DNA from: Defluviimonas sp. SAOS-178_SWC
GTDB lineage: Bacteria; Pseudomonadota; Alphaproteobacteria; Rhodobacterales; Rhodobacteraceae
NCBI RefSeq assembly: GCF_039830135.1
Contig: NZ_CP156081.1
Coordinates: 3,210,001-3,274,000, forward strand
Length of the DNA stretch: 64,000 nt
Direction: 5' to 3'
In this document: in pieces, positions 26,554 through 34,401 of the stretch
Numbering within the stretch: the stretch's first letter is position 1
Layout of the letters: every line of letters begins with the position of its first letter
Translations under genes and position numbers: made by a program
Notes under the pieces: generated by a model
What the model saw: only the letters and a program-made list of their open reading frames with translations
Told to the model about the DNA's origin: nothing
Databases searched by the model: none

Positions 26554-26813
26554 TTTTTTGAAACCAGTTCCTTCATCGCCGCCAGATCCAGTATCTGCTC
26601 GGCCAGCAGCTTCTTCAGCTTCGCGTTCTCATCCTCGAGCGCCTTTAGCCGCTTCGCCTCCGACACCGTCATGCCGCCGAATTTGGCCCTCCAGTTATAG
26701 AAGGTGCCTTCAGACATGCCGTGCTTGCGGCACAGATCCGCGCACTTCACCCCTGCCTCGTGCTCGGCCAGGATGCCGATGATCTGCTCGTCCGTGAATC
26801 TCGTTCGCTTCAT
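26547..26813 (-). CDS. IS3-family transposase OrfA
   Basis: The 88-residue helix-turn-helix protein (MKRTRFTDEQIIGILAEHEAG, LCRKHGMSEGTFYNWRAKFGG) ends in a leucine-zipper-like helix (LKALEDENAKLKKLLAEQ). It overlaps the beginning of orfB, as usual for programmed frameshifting in IS3. It appears intact. Confidence 0.85.
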   Translation of the reverse strand: MKRTRFTDEQIIGILAEHEAGVKCADLCRKHGMSEGTFYNWRAKFGGMTVSEAKRLKALEDENAKLKKLLAEQILDLAAMKELVSKKW

Positions 26814-26877
26814 TGTCCGTCCTCAAGTTGGGCCGGACTCTAATCGACGGTGGAGGAAAAAATCCCGTGGCAGGTCA

Positions 26878-27292
26878 CCTTTGGCCGACCGTGCTTCCGG
26901 CATGCGTCGTCCAGGGAGTAGATCACTTCCATGGCGGTCTCCGACCGGCAGACCCGAATTACCGGAGAGAGACGACTCCAGGTGTCGATCACGGTCAGGA
27001 CCCAGAGCAGTCTGCCGTCAAATGTTTCGTCTAACATCCGATCCATCGCTCAGACCTGGTTTGGCCCGGTCGCGTCGCTGCGATCGCTCCGGAGCTCCGC
27101 CATGACCCGCCGACGTGACGGTTCCAGCCGCATCTGGAGCGCCTCAAGATTGTACAATCGCCTGACCCGTTCTACGTTTATCTCCCAGCTTTCACGCCGC
27201 AGCAGGATATGGATACGCCTGTACCCGTAGCGGACACCCTCATTGCCGACCACGCCGAAACGGTGCCAGACCCGTTTCCAGAGCAACGGCAC
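26878..27292 (-). pseudogene. Outer IS3-family orfB, N-terminal part with stop codon
   Basis: EGVRYGYRRIHILLRRESWEINVERVRRLYNLE and then DETFDGRLLWVLTVIDTWSRLSPVIR (first catalytic Asp) are IS3 OrfB sequence. A TGA near 27049 replaces the Trp of NQVWAMD. The frame ends at the inner IS right end. The region 27293-27492 beyond it holds only degraded sequence with no gene I can name. Confidence 0.7.
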
Positions 27293-27492
27293 CTAATCTG
27301 CAGCCCATTCTGTTACATCAGCGCTTTTCAACATCATCCGCCTTGCCCTTTCGGGCGTTGCGGCGGCGAACAGTCTCATCTCGGCCGCCTCGATGCGCCT
27401 CTTGGGTGGAACCAAAATCGGATTAGCGAGCAATGACATATTGCTACTGCACAAGACTGCCCGCCAAAGCTCAACCAGATTTCAGATGCACG

Positions 27493-28425
27493 TCACGCAT
27501 TCACATCTATGCAAAGTTTTGCGTTCGGCGATGAGCTCTGGGCTGACCAGATGTCGGTAATATTGCTAAGCGTCATTCGCTTGGTTGGCAGAACGAAGTC
27601 GCCTTTATTGGCAAGTTCACACAACTCGGCATAGGCCGCCTTCCGGACGTCAGGAGATTCAGTGGAGGACGAATACCCGACAATCGACGCCGTCTTGCCG
27701 CGCAAGAAAGCCGGAGCTAGTGGCATCGAGACCGCCGCAGAATGTCCAATCTGCACAAGTCGGGCTTTCGCCGTTGAGGCCAAGAGAGCAGCATGCGCCG
27801 GCATTCCCCAAACTGGATCGAGGATGACGTCAAGCCGACCCGATGCCGCTTGGCGAATTTTGTCTGCCAACGTGAAGGCGTCTTCATCGTCCGCAATAGC
27901 CACGTTGGCATCTGCACCGAGGTCCTGGATCGCGGCCAGATTCCGGGCGGCCGCAACAACCCGGCCTGCGCCCAGACGACGTGCAAGCTGAACGGCACCC
28001 TGGCCTACGATCCCGCTGGCGCCCAGAATGAGAACCGTCTCGCCCTTCTGCAGATTACCTCCCGATTTCAGCGAAAAATACGAGGTCAGTCCGCCGATAC
28101 CCAGCGCAACGCCCATTTCATCGCTGACGCCGTCGGGAAGATCGAAGGACCGGTCAGGCGCGGCCACTGCCTTTTGCGCCATGGATCCATATGGCGAAAC
28201 TGCAGAGAAATAGACCCGCTTGCCATCCAGCATGCCGACCCCTTCGTTGCCGGGCACGCGCGGAAATCCGACGCCGGGCTGGGTGGCCAGGAACATGTCG
28301 ATCGGGTTCATGCCCGCAAGTGCCACTTCGACAACCGGCCCGGCAGTATTGCCCGCCGGCACAGGGAAGTCCGCAAATGCAGGAACGCCGGCCTCGGTCA
28401 GAACGGCAGCTTTCATTCTAGTCAT
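27493..28425 (-). CDS. MDR-superfamily quinone/alkene oxidoreductase-like protein
   Basis: The 310-residue medium-chain dehydrogenase/reductase has the Rossmann motif VLILGASGIVGQGAVQLARRLGA and lacks the structural and catalytic zinc ligands, so it belongs with the NADPH:quinone reductase/enoyl reductase group. It overlaps the upstream gene by ATGA and is third in a minus-strand set after the cyclase and the carboxymuconolactone-decarboxylase-like gene. It probably reduces a C=C or C=O bond of a ring-cleavage intermediate. Confidence 0.82.
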   Translation of the reverse strand: MTRMKAAVLTEAGVPAFADFPVPAGNTAGPVVEVALAGMNPIDMFLATQPGVGFPRVPGNEGVGMLDGKRVYFSAVSPYGSMAQKAVAAPDRSFDLPDGVSDEMGVALGIGGLTSYFSLKSGGNLQKGETVLILGASGIVGQGAVQLARRLGAGRVVAAARNLAAIQDLGADANVAIADDEDAFTLADKIRQAASGRLDVILDPVWGMPAHAALLASTAKARLVQIGHSAAVSMPLAPAFLRGKTASIVGYSSSTESPDVRKAAYAELCELANKGDFVLPTKRMTLSNITDIWSAQSSSPNAKLCIDVNA

Positions 28426-28961
28426 GGTGTGATCTTCTCAGGCAAGGGGGTGTCCAGTTCGCCGGCGTCCAGAAAGAGGGCAAGCAAGGGATAATACCCC
28501 GCGATGGCCGTCGCTTCTGTGGCGATCTCGGGCCCGAACGCCTTGGCGATCCGGGCAAGCTCTTCTGCATTGGCGCGGCGGGCCTGAACGGCATGGCGGA
28601 CATAGCGCACGATGGCACGGTCGCCGCCAGTCAGCCCGTCGCCGCTGCCGTCAAGGATGCTCTGCCGCTCGGCCGGGGTTAGTCCCGCCTTCACGGCAAG
28701 CTTGTCGTGATAGTCCCACTCATATCCGGATCCGTTGGCCGCCGCTGCGGCAAGAATTGCAATCTCACGCTGGCGATCGGTCATCTTGCTGCGATAGCGA
28801 ATGGCTTCCCCGACACCCTGAATTGCGTCGCAAAGCGCCGGGCTGTCCAGGATCGCGAGGAACGGCAAGGGGACGCCACCGCGCGGCCCGTTGGAGATCC
28901 GGTCGTGGACCGCACGTTGTTCGGCAGTCATTTCGCTGATGTCTCGGGCACCGATCCGCAT
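28422..28961 (-). CDS. Carboxymuconolactone-decarboxylase-like protein
   Basis: The 179-residue helical protein has CMD/AhpD-family features: VGEAIRYRSKMTDRQREIAILAAAAANGSGYEWDYHDKLAVKAGL. The CxxC of AhpD peroxidases is absent (GYEWDYH instead), so it is closer to decarboxylase-type members without redox cysteines. It sits 63 bases downstream of the cyclase gene and overlaps the MDR gene, so it probably acts in the same pathway. Confidence 0.8.
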   Translation of the reverse strand: MRIGARDISEMTAEQRAVHDRISNGPRGGVPLPFLAILDSPALCDAIQGVGEAIRYRSKMTDRQREIAILAAAAANGSGYEWDYHDKLAVKAGLTPAERQSILDGSGDGLTGGDRAIVRYVRHAVQARRANAEELARIAKAFGPEIATEATAIAGYYPLLALFLDAGELDTPLPEKITP

Positions 28962-29024
28962 GTCTGCTCCGTCAAAAAAGCGGGCAGGACGGCAACACTG
29001 TCGCCCTGCCCTGGGGGGATGGTC

Positions 29025-29873
29025 TCAGCGCCGGTTGAAGATGGCCTTCGCGGCGTCTCCTACCGCCTCGACCTTCTCTTCGACATCTTCCATCAGCAGG
29101 ATGCGGCAGGGGCTGGATTCCAGGCCGTCATAACGCCAAGGATAAGCGCCGATCAGTCCGCGCTTGTTCAGGCACAGTTCGATGTCGCCGCCGACATTTT
29201 CCGCGTGGATCAGACCACGGTCGAACCCAAGGGCGTGGAAGGGAAACAAGCTTTCGGTCACTTCGCGGCCCGAGCGGCTGTGGGTATAGCTGTAATCCCC
29301 GAAGAACTCCTCGCAGGTCATGCCGACCTTTTCTTCGAAGCGCTTTGCCAGGTCTGGCCGCATGTTCCGGATAGACGTGTTCATCGCATGGTCGCCCGAC
29401 CCGCAGTCGACGCCGAACCACTTGATCTTCATGTCCAGCATCCATTCCAGCAACTCCATCTTGCCGCCCGGGTGCATGCAGAAGTAGCGCACCAAATCCT
29501 GCTGCGGCTGGCCTTCCCAATAGCGGTGCCAACCGGTGTGCAGGATCAGAATGTCGCCTTCCTTGACCTCGACCGGCGCGCTTTCGATCATAGCCGGTGT
29601 GATGACGGCCCAGTCCTCCATGTGTTCGGAGATGTCGACGACCGCGCCCGGGCTGACCAGGTAGTCCATCGGATAGGACGCCATGTCGCCCATGCCGTCA
29701 GCGCCGTGCATCGCGCCGTCGATATGGGTGCCGGTATGCATCGCGATATCCACGCGCTGCGCCACGATCTGCTTGGTTTGCAGGTTCTGGGCATAGTACA
29801 TCTTGTTGCCCGCATAGCCGACCCATCCAGGTGTATGGATGTTCATCATATGCGTCATATCGGTGATCTTCAT
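29025..29873 (-). CDS. Cyclase / kynurenine-formamidase-family metal hydrolase
   Basis: The 282-residue enzyme carries the cyclase-family metal motif HTGTHIDGAMH and later DCGSGDHAMNTS. The family includes bacterial kynurenine formamidase and isatin hydrolase, which hydrolyse N-acyl or lactam bonds using a metal. It is first in the minus-strand set and directly downstream of a promoter at 29927-29955. The link to the N-heterocycle cluster nearby is suggestive, not shown. Confidence 0.85.
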   Translation of the reverse strand: MKITDMTHMMNIHTPGWVGYAGNKMYYAQNLQTKQIVAQRVDIAMHTGTHIDGAMHGADGMGDMASYPMDYLVSPGAVVDISEHMEDWAVITPAMIESAPVEVKEGDILILHTGWHRYWEGQPQQDLVRYFCMHPGGKMELLEWMLDMKIKWFGVDCGSGDHAMNTSIRNMRPDLAKRFEEKVGMTCEEFFGDYSYTHSRSGREVTESLFPFHALGFDRGLIHAENVGGDIELCLNKRGLIGAYPWRYDGLESSPCRILLMEDVEEKVEAVGDAAKAIFNRR

Positions 29874-29926
29874 GACTCGCTCTCCATCCTTGTGCGGCCG
29901 CGATGGCCGTCAAAAAATCTAATCTC

Positions 29927-29955
29927 ATTAAAACTTAGTCAAGCATGACTGACAA
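29927..29955 (-). promoter_or_regulatory. Promoter for cyclase gene set
   Basis: On the minus strand, TTGTCA (29955-29950), a 17-base spacer and TTTAAT (29932-29927) lie about 55 bases before the cyclase ATG. It is divergent from the promoter at 30057. Confidence 0.55.
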
Positions 29956-30056
29956 TAGGCGAATCCGGCCGTGGCCAAAAAATCTCTAGAATCTTCCGAA
30001 CCCACAGCATGTGGTAGCGCATGAGGGGGAATTCGATATCGAACCGCAACCCAGCA

Positions 30057-30085
30057 TTGACAAAATCATTAAAAAAGCTTTTAGT
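30057..30085 (+). promoter_or_regulatory. Promoter for VanB-type reductase gene
   Basis: TTGACA (30057-30062), a 17-base spacer and TTTAGT (30080-30085) in an AT-rich stretch, about 92 bases before the ATG at 30177. Confidence 0.55.
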
Positions 30086-30176
30086 GTTTTGAAAAGTGGT
30101 TGCACCCTCCAGTTGCGACGCGCTGGCGTGCCGCTCGGACGAATGCACGCCCGCTGCCAAACTGGAAGGTCTGCAT

Positions 30177-31136
30177 ATGATCAAAAAGATTAAAGTCCGC
30201 GTGCGCTCGATCGTTGAACTGACCGATCGGGTTCGGTCCTATGAACTGGTGTCCCCGGTCCGATCGCAGACGCTGCCGCCATTCACCGCCGGAGCGCACG
30301 TCACGGTGTATCTCAAATCTGGCACGGAACGCCGTTATTCCCTGTGCAACGATCCGCAGGAATCGCACCGCTACTGCATTGCCGTTCAGCGCGAGGATGG
30401 GGGGCGCGGCGGCTCAAAGGAAGTTCATGGGACCATCCAGGTTGGTGACGAGATCGAGATTTCCACGCCGCAGAACCACTTTCCGATGGACAGCCGGGCC
30501 AAGAATTCCGTTCTGATCGCCGGTGGCATCGGGGTGACGCCGATCTTGTCCATGGCGCGCCGTCTTGCACGCCGCGCCGCGCCTTTCACGCTGCTTTGCC
30601 TAGCCCGCGACGAGGAATCCGCCGCCTTCTATGATGAAATTCAGGATTTGCGCAACGAGTCCGTCAAGGTTACCTGGCATTTCGACGGGGGCGATCCGTC
30701 CCGGCTTTTTGATATCAAGGGCTTTCTTGCGGCGCAGCCCGAGGGTGCCCACCTCTATTGCTGCGGGCCGACCGGCCTGATGGACGCAGTACAGTCCCTG
30801 TCCGCGCATTGGGCCAAAGGATCAGTGCATTTCGAATATTTCGCCAATGACGATGCCGGTCTGACCGACGACGACACGGCCTTTACGGTTAGTATTCCTC
30901 GGCTTGGCAAATCGGTCGAAGTTCTTGCGAACCAAACCATTATCGAAGCCCTGGAACAAGCGGGGGTCGATGTCGATTACAGCTGCCTTGAAGGCACCTG
31001 CGGCACCTGCATCGTTCCGCTGCTGGAAGGCGAGGCCGATCACCGCGACAAAGTCCTGACGGAAAGCGAGCTTGCGTCAAACATCGCGCTTTGCTGTTCG
31101 CGCGCAAAGACCAAGTCCATCACAATCGAGCTGTAA
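30177..31136 (+). CDS. PDR/VanB-family oxygenase reductase (FMN, NAD, 2Fe-2S)
   Basis: The 319-residue protein has a ferredoxin-reductase-type flavin domain (RRYSLCND, HFPM), an NAD-binding domain (GGIGVTPILSMARRLA, YCCGPTGLMDAV) and a C-terminal plant-type [2Fe-2S] domain (CLEGTCGTC and a later Cys in NIALCCS). This is the phthalate dioxygenase reductase layout that feeds electrons to Rieske oxygenases such as the one at 14176. The start at MIKKIKVRVRSI is preferred to the upstream in-frame codon at 30096. Confidence 0.88.
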   Translation: MIKKIKVRVRSIVELTDRVRSYELVSPVRSQTLPPFTAGAHVTVYLKSGTERRYSLCNDPQESHRYCIAVQREDGGRGGSKEVHGTIQVGDEIEISTPQNHFPMDSRAKNSVLIAGGIGVTPILSMARRLARRAAPFTLLCLARDEESAAFYDEIQDLRNESVKVTWHFDGGDPSRLFDIKGFLAAQPEGAHLYCCGPTGLMDAVQSLSAHWAKGSVHFEYFANDDAGLTDDDTAFTVSIPRLGKSVEVLANQTIIEALEQAGVDVDYSCLEGTCGTCIVPLLEGEADHRDKVLTESELASNIALCCSRAKTKSITIEL

Positions 31137-31480
31137 ATCCCGGCGTCGGCAACCTGCCGCGATGCCACAAGTCCGAGCAAGACCATAAGCACCGCGGTTG
31201 CGACGGCACGCGGATCGTGATCGGCCATGTCCCGACGCGGGTCAGCATCTTCACCCCCCGCGAGTTCGGCCATGCGCAAAGCGATGCCGTCGAACAGGGA
31301 CGCGTCGCCCTGCTGGACGCGGTCGAGGAACAGAAGCCCCAGCGCCGCGCGCCCGCTTTGCGACGCGTCGAGACCTCGAAGCGCGTCAGTGAAACGCAGG
31401 ATGGCGGGATCCTCTACACGGCTCGAAAGCGCGGCAAAGGGCGGAAAGCCTGAGCACTATCTCGGCCTGTGAGGCCTTCC
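31137..31480. other. Possible gene remnant, strand unclear
   Basis: The minus strand has an open stretch reading VEDPAILRFTDALRGLDASQ...FDGIALRMAELAGGEDAD, which has protein-like composition but no intact start or end. The plus strand also has an open frame of 120 residues over part of it. I recognise neither; it is probably a decayed gene. Confidence 0.25.
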
Positions 31481-31567
31481 AAATATAGAGGCGCGCACAT
31501 GCGGATACCCCATTTGGGCGCTCCGGCTGAAAGGTCGGCTGACGCCGGATAGATGTTTGCAACGGAT

Positions 31568-31735
31568 CTACGCGGCCAAGCCCTCTGAACCCTTGCAACG
31601 GGAGAGCCGTCCATAGAGGTAGTGCCTCTCGCCATTATTCTTCACGAAAATCTCGTCGAGATGCCATTGCCAGCGGCTTGACCGCATGCCCGCGAGGCGC
31701 CTCCTCCGGATCTTCGAGGCGAACATCGTGAACCG
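31568..31735 (-). pseudogene. IS6-family transposase fragment
   Basis: RMRSSRWQWHLDEIFVKNNGERHYLY is the catalytic-domain start (first Asp) of IS6-type transposases, followed by unrelated residues and a stop. Only about 30 residues of homology remain. Confidence 0.6.
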
Positions 31736-31781
31736 CCCCGGTTTTGCCGGAGGTTCCAACTCCTGAGTAGGATGGAGCATC

Positions 31782-31970
31782 CTGAGCAAGACCACGAACA
31801 AGTTTTCCCCTGAAGTCCGCGAACGCGCCGTGCGGATGGTTCTCGACGGCGAAGGGCAGCGCGGCTCCCGCTGGCAGGCGATCACGTCGATCGCAGCGAA
31901 GCTCGGATGTTCGGCGAACACGCTGAACGACTGGGTCAAGAGGGCCGAGGTCGACAGCGGGACGGCTCCA
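31782..31970 (+). pseudogene. IS3-family orfA N-terminal fragment
   Basis: [20 protein letters not shown] followed by [33 protein letters not shown] is IS3 OrfA sequence. Homology stops at about 31970 and DNA belonging to the next gene begins, so this IS scrap has cut off the 5' end of the polymerase-like gene. Confidence 0.7.
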
Positions 31971-32011
31971 CCCATCTGGTCGACTGCGCCGATACGCCCG
32001 AGACGACACGG

Positions 32012-32926
32012 ATGCGGGAACGGCTCCGGGCCTATAACGAGCTTCTGGCGCGCACCTTCATCGACATTCCGGGCCTCGAGGAGCCCGTGATCCAGGCCGG
32101 AGACGGGGCGGCAAACCGGGTACTGGTTGGACCATCACGGAAATTCGTGAGGCGGATTTTCAATCCGGGGTCTTGGGAACTCAACGGTCGCTTCTATGGC
32201 GGCTGGTGGCAGCAGGTCGGAAAGGACTGGCGGTCCCAGATCTTCATCAACGACACGCCAACGGTGGAGGTGGACTTCAAGGGCCTCCACGTCGCCATCC
32301 TGAGCGCCGAGAAAGGCAAACCGCTGGAAGGCGATCCCTACGCGTTGCCCGAAGGGACGCTGCCGGGAACTGCGCCGGAGCTCCAAAGGGCGCTGATCAA
32401 GAAGCTGTTGCTGACTGCGATCAACGCCAGAGACGACAAGTCGGCTTTCCGATCCTTTCGCGACGGCTTCCCGGCGGGGCATATGGCCAAGGGGCTGACC
32501 AACAATCAGCTTTCTGCTTTTCTTTCTGCCTTCACCGACAAGCACCCCCACCTCTCAGATGCCCTCTGCTCCGACCAAGGCATCCGGCTGATGAACGTGG
32601 ACGCCCAGATCGCAGAGCGGGTCATTGGTCGATTTACCGCCCTCGGGCATCCCGTCCTCTGCATCCACGACAGCTTCATTGTCCCCTACACCCACGTTCG
32701 GGCGCTCCGGGGCACCATGCGGCAGATGGCGTGGCAGGTGGTCGCGGCGGAACTTGCCGTTGACGCCTCGGCCCCCGGTCTGGACGAGATGGGCGACCGC
32801 CCGCCGGACGTGCAGCTGGACTTCATCGCCTGGATGCAGTCGCCCCGCTGCCCCGGCTACCTCTCGCGGCTGGACGAGCACGAGCGGCTATGGGGTTCTC
32901 TCCCTGTGTTTCCTAAGAGGGGTTAA
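32012..32926 (+). CDS. Polymerase-like protein (T7-RNAP / family A palm motifs), probably 5' truncated
   Basis: The 304-residue frame from ATG 32012 shows three ordered motifs like those of single-subunit polymerases: [13 protein letters not shown] (Asp88, motif A), [13 protein letters not shown] (Arg126, Lys130, motif B, cf. RSVTKRSVMTLAY of T7 RNA polymerase) and CIHDSFIVP (His219-Asp220, motif C, cf. IHDSFG of T7). GRFYGGWWQ precedes motif A. It is much shorter than T7-like enzymes and has no recognisable N-terminal domain. The frame stays open upstream into an IS3 scrap, so the real start is lost. The polymerase assignment is my inference; no named family is claimed. Confidence 0.5.
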   Translation: MRERLRAYNELLARTFIDIPGLEEPVIQAGDGAANRVLVGPSRKFVRRIFNPGSWELNGRFYGGWWQQVGKDWRSQIFINDTPTVEVDFKGLHVAILSAEKGKPLEGDPYALPEGTLPGTAPELQRALIKKLLLTAINARDDKSAFRSFRDGFPAGHMAKGLTNNQLSAFLSAFTDKHPHLSDALCSDQGIRLMNVDAQIAERVIGRFTALGHPVLCIHDSFIVPYTHVRALRGTMRQMAWQVVAAELAVDASAPGLDEMGDRPPDVQLDFIAWMQSPRCPGYLSRLDEHERLWGSLPVFPKRG

Positions 32927-33226
32927 GAAGAATGCTGCAGGAGAGGCTTCTTCTGGTCCTCTCCCTGCTCCTATCCTTCTGTTTCTCCATTACTTATACC
33001 TATTAGGAGACCCCCAGCAGACAGGGAGCGATCCCTTGTGCTGCAGTATGCATACCCATCCCTTAAGGCCCAGCGCCCCGGAGCGACCCCGTAGCGGCCC
33101 GCAACAGGTGGGGCACTATCTGGGGCACTCGGAGGAGCCAGAAGCTCCCACGGTCTCAATCCACGTTCCACGGAGAGTTGATGGCTGTGCTGGCAGTCCC
33201 GGGCTAGCCGGTCTCGGACTTCGAAA

Positions 33227-33396
33227 TCCCTGTTTACAGGGAATTAACAGGGAAATCGGCGCGCTTTCGGGGTTCAGGGGCGCGTTTCGCCCTAATTAGT
33301 GACGCTTTTTCAATGCGTTGTGTGACAATTCCCTGCGCGCAATAACAGGGAAATGGAATTGCGTGATCAGGGAAGCTCACAGGGAAGTACAGGGAA
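33227..33396. repeat. CAGGGAA repeat array with hairpins
   Basis: TCCCTG-TTTA-CAGGGA forms a hairpin (33227-33242). CAGGGAA recurs at 33248, as an inverted pair TTCCCTG (33329-33335)/CAGGGAA (33346-33352), and as three direct copies at 33368, 33380 and 33390 spaced 10-12 bases. IS66 copy 2 is inserted at 33401, and the array continues beyond it (CAGGGGAAACAGGGAC, from 35997). The rest of 32927-33226 has no gene; it contains a direct repeat TGGGGCACT near 33112 and 33122. Confidence 0.7.
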
Positions 33397-33487
33397 CGGA
33401 GTAAGCGTCCATTCGCCACACACTTGTCGTTGTTGGCAGATTTCCGATTTTCTTGGCTTCACGGTGTTGAAGCGAGAGGAGATCGAG

Positions 33488-33994
33488 ATGTCGGAGGACG
33501 GGTGCCGCCGGGCGCGGTATGGCGAAGCGTTCTGGCGGGCGCATCACGAGGCCTGGAAGCGCGGTGACCTGAATCAGCGGGAATATTGCGAGGTGCAGTG
33601 CCTGTCGCTGAAGGCGTTCGGGAACTGGCGGGCGAAGTTCATGGCCGAACCTGAGGTGCCGGTGCGCAAGTTGCTCTGGCGGCGCGGCGGCGCAAGTCAC
33701 ACCCTAGGTCACAACCAGAGTCACACTCTTGGTCACACCGCAGGTCACATGACTTATCCCAGTTCGGAGGTGCCCGAGGTGCCGGCCGTGCCGCCTCTGC
33801 GTGACGGTCACCGCCGGCGTTTCAGCGATGTGCAGCGCGCTCGCATCCTGGCCGAAGCGGCCCGACCCGGTGCCAGCGTCTCCGAAGTGGCGCGCCGCTA
33901 CGGCATCGCCCGGCGCGTGCTTTGCCGCTGGCGGCAGGAAGAGGCGGTGCGGTTCGTGGATGTCGAGATCGCCGATGGGGAGATGGCGCCATGA
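33488..33994 (+). CDS. tnpA: IS66 family protein TnpA (OrfA)
   Basis: The 168-residue protein has an N-terminal region (YGEAFWRAHHEAWKRGDLNQ), a low-complexity linker made by a 12-base tandem repeat (SHTLGHNQSHTLGHTAGHMT) and a C-terminal helix-turn-helix (VSEVARRYGIARRVLCRWRQ). It overlaps tnpB by ATGA. TnpA probably binds DNA and is needed for transposition. Confidence 0.85.
   Translation: MSEDGCRRARYGEAFWRAHHEAWKRGDLNQREYCEVQCLSLKAFGNWRAKFMAEPEVPVRKLLWRRGGASHTLGHNQSHTLGHTAGHMTYPSSEVPEVPAVPPLRDGHRRRFSDVQRARILAEAARPGASVSEVARRYGIARRVLCRWRQEEAVRFVDVEIADGEMAP
33695..33754. repeat. Five tandem 12-bp units in tnpA
   Basis: Units begin [AG]GTCACA at 33695, 33707, 33719, 33731 and 33743 and encode repeats of the form [SG]Hxx. 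IS66 copy 1 begins exactly at the equivalent of the fourth unit. Confidence 0.75.
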
Positions 33995-34344
33995 CCTTGC
34001 TGCCTGCCGGCGTCAAAGTGCACCTGGCGTTTGGCTACACCGATATGCGGAAGGGGATGGACGGTCTGGCCGTGCTCGTTCAGGAAGTGCTGCATCAGGA
34101 TCCGTTCACCGGGCATCTCTTCGTGTTCCGGGGGCGCAATGCCAGTCTCATCAAGATCGTGTTCTGGGACGGCACCGGCCTGTGTCTGTTCACCAAGAGG
34201 CTGGAGCATGGTGTCTTCGTCTGGCCGGCCAATATCGAGCCGGGACGGACGCTTTCTCTGACATCAGAGCAGCTCTCGCATCTTCTGGAAGGGATCGACT
34301 GGCGGGCGCCGGACCAGCGCTGGCGACCGGCGGCGGCGGGCTGA
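33991..34344 (+). CDS. tnpB: IS66 family accessory protein TnpB
   Basis: The 117-residue IS66 Orf2 protein is almost identical to the one at 4897 (MTLLPAGVKVHLAFGYTDMR, FVFRGRNASLIKIVFWDG). The start overlaps the tnpA stop; a longer frame from 33922 is not supported. Confidence 0.87.
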   Translation: MTLLPAGVKVHLAFGYTDMRKGMDGLAVLVQEVLHQDPFTGHLFVFRGRNASLIKIVFWDGTGLCLFTKRLEHGVFVWPANIEPGRTLSLTSEQLSHLLEGIDWRAPDQRWRPAAAG

Positions 34345-34401
34345 AAGACCTGCGGCGCATTGACTCAGGGCGGTGATAGCGGCGCGGGATGAGCCTGCGG
34401 C

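Larger units (their letters stand above)
25608..26877 (-). mobile_element. Inner IS3-family (IS407-like) element
   Basis: The ends are perfect inverted repeats, TGACCTGCCACGGG at 25608 and CCCGTGGCAGGTCA ending at 26877, fitting the TGACCTGC-type ends of IS407-group elements. It contains orfA (26547-26813) and a broken orfB. No clear target duplication is visible. It is inserted inside another IS3-family orfB. Confidence 0.8.

Noticed and set aside
32625..33299. 224-residue plus-strand frame overlapping the polymerase-like gene
   Set aside because: It is out of frame with the motif-bearing gene and runs through repeats; composition is Arg/Pro/Ser-rich as in shadow frames.
33227..33396. CRISPR array
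   Set aside because: Repeat units are only 7 bases, mixed in orientation and irregularly spaced, with no spacers.
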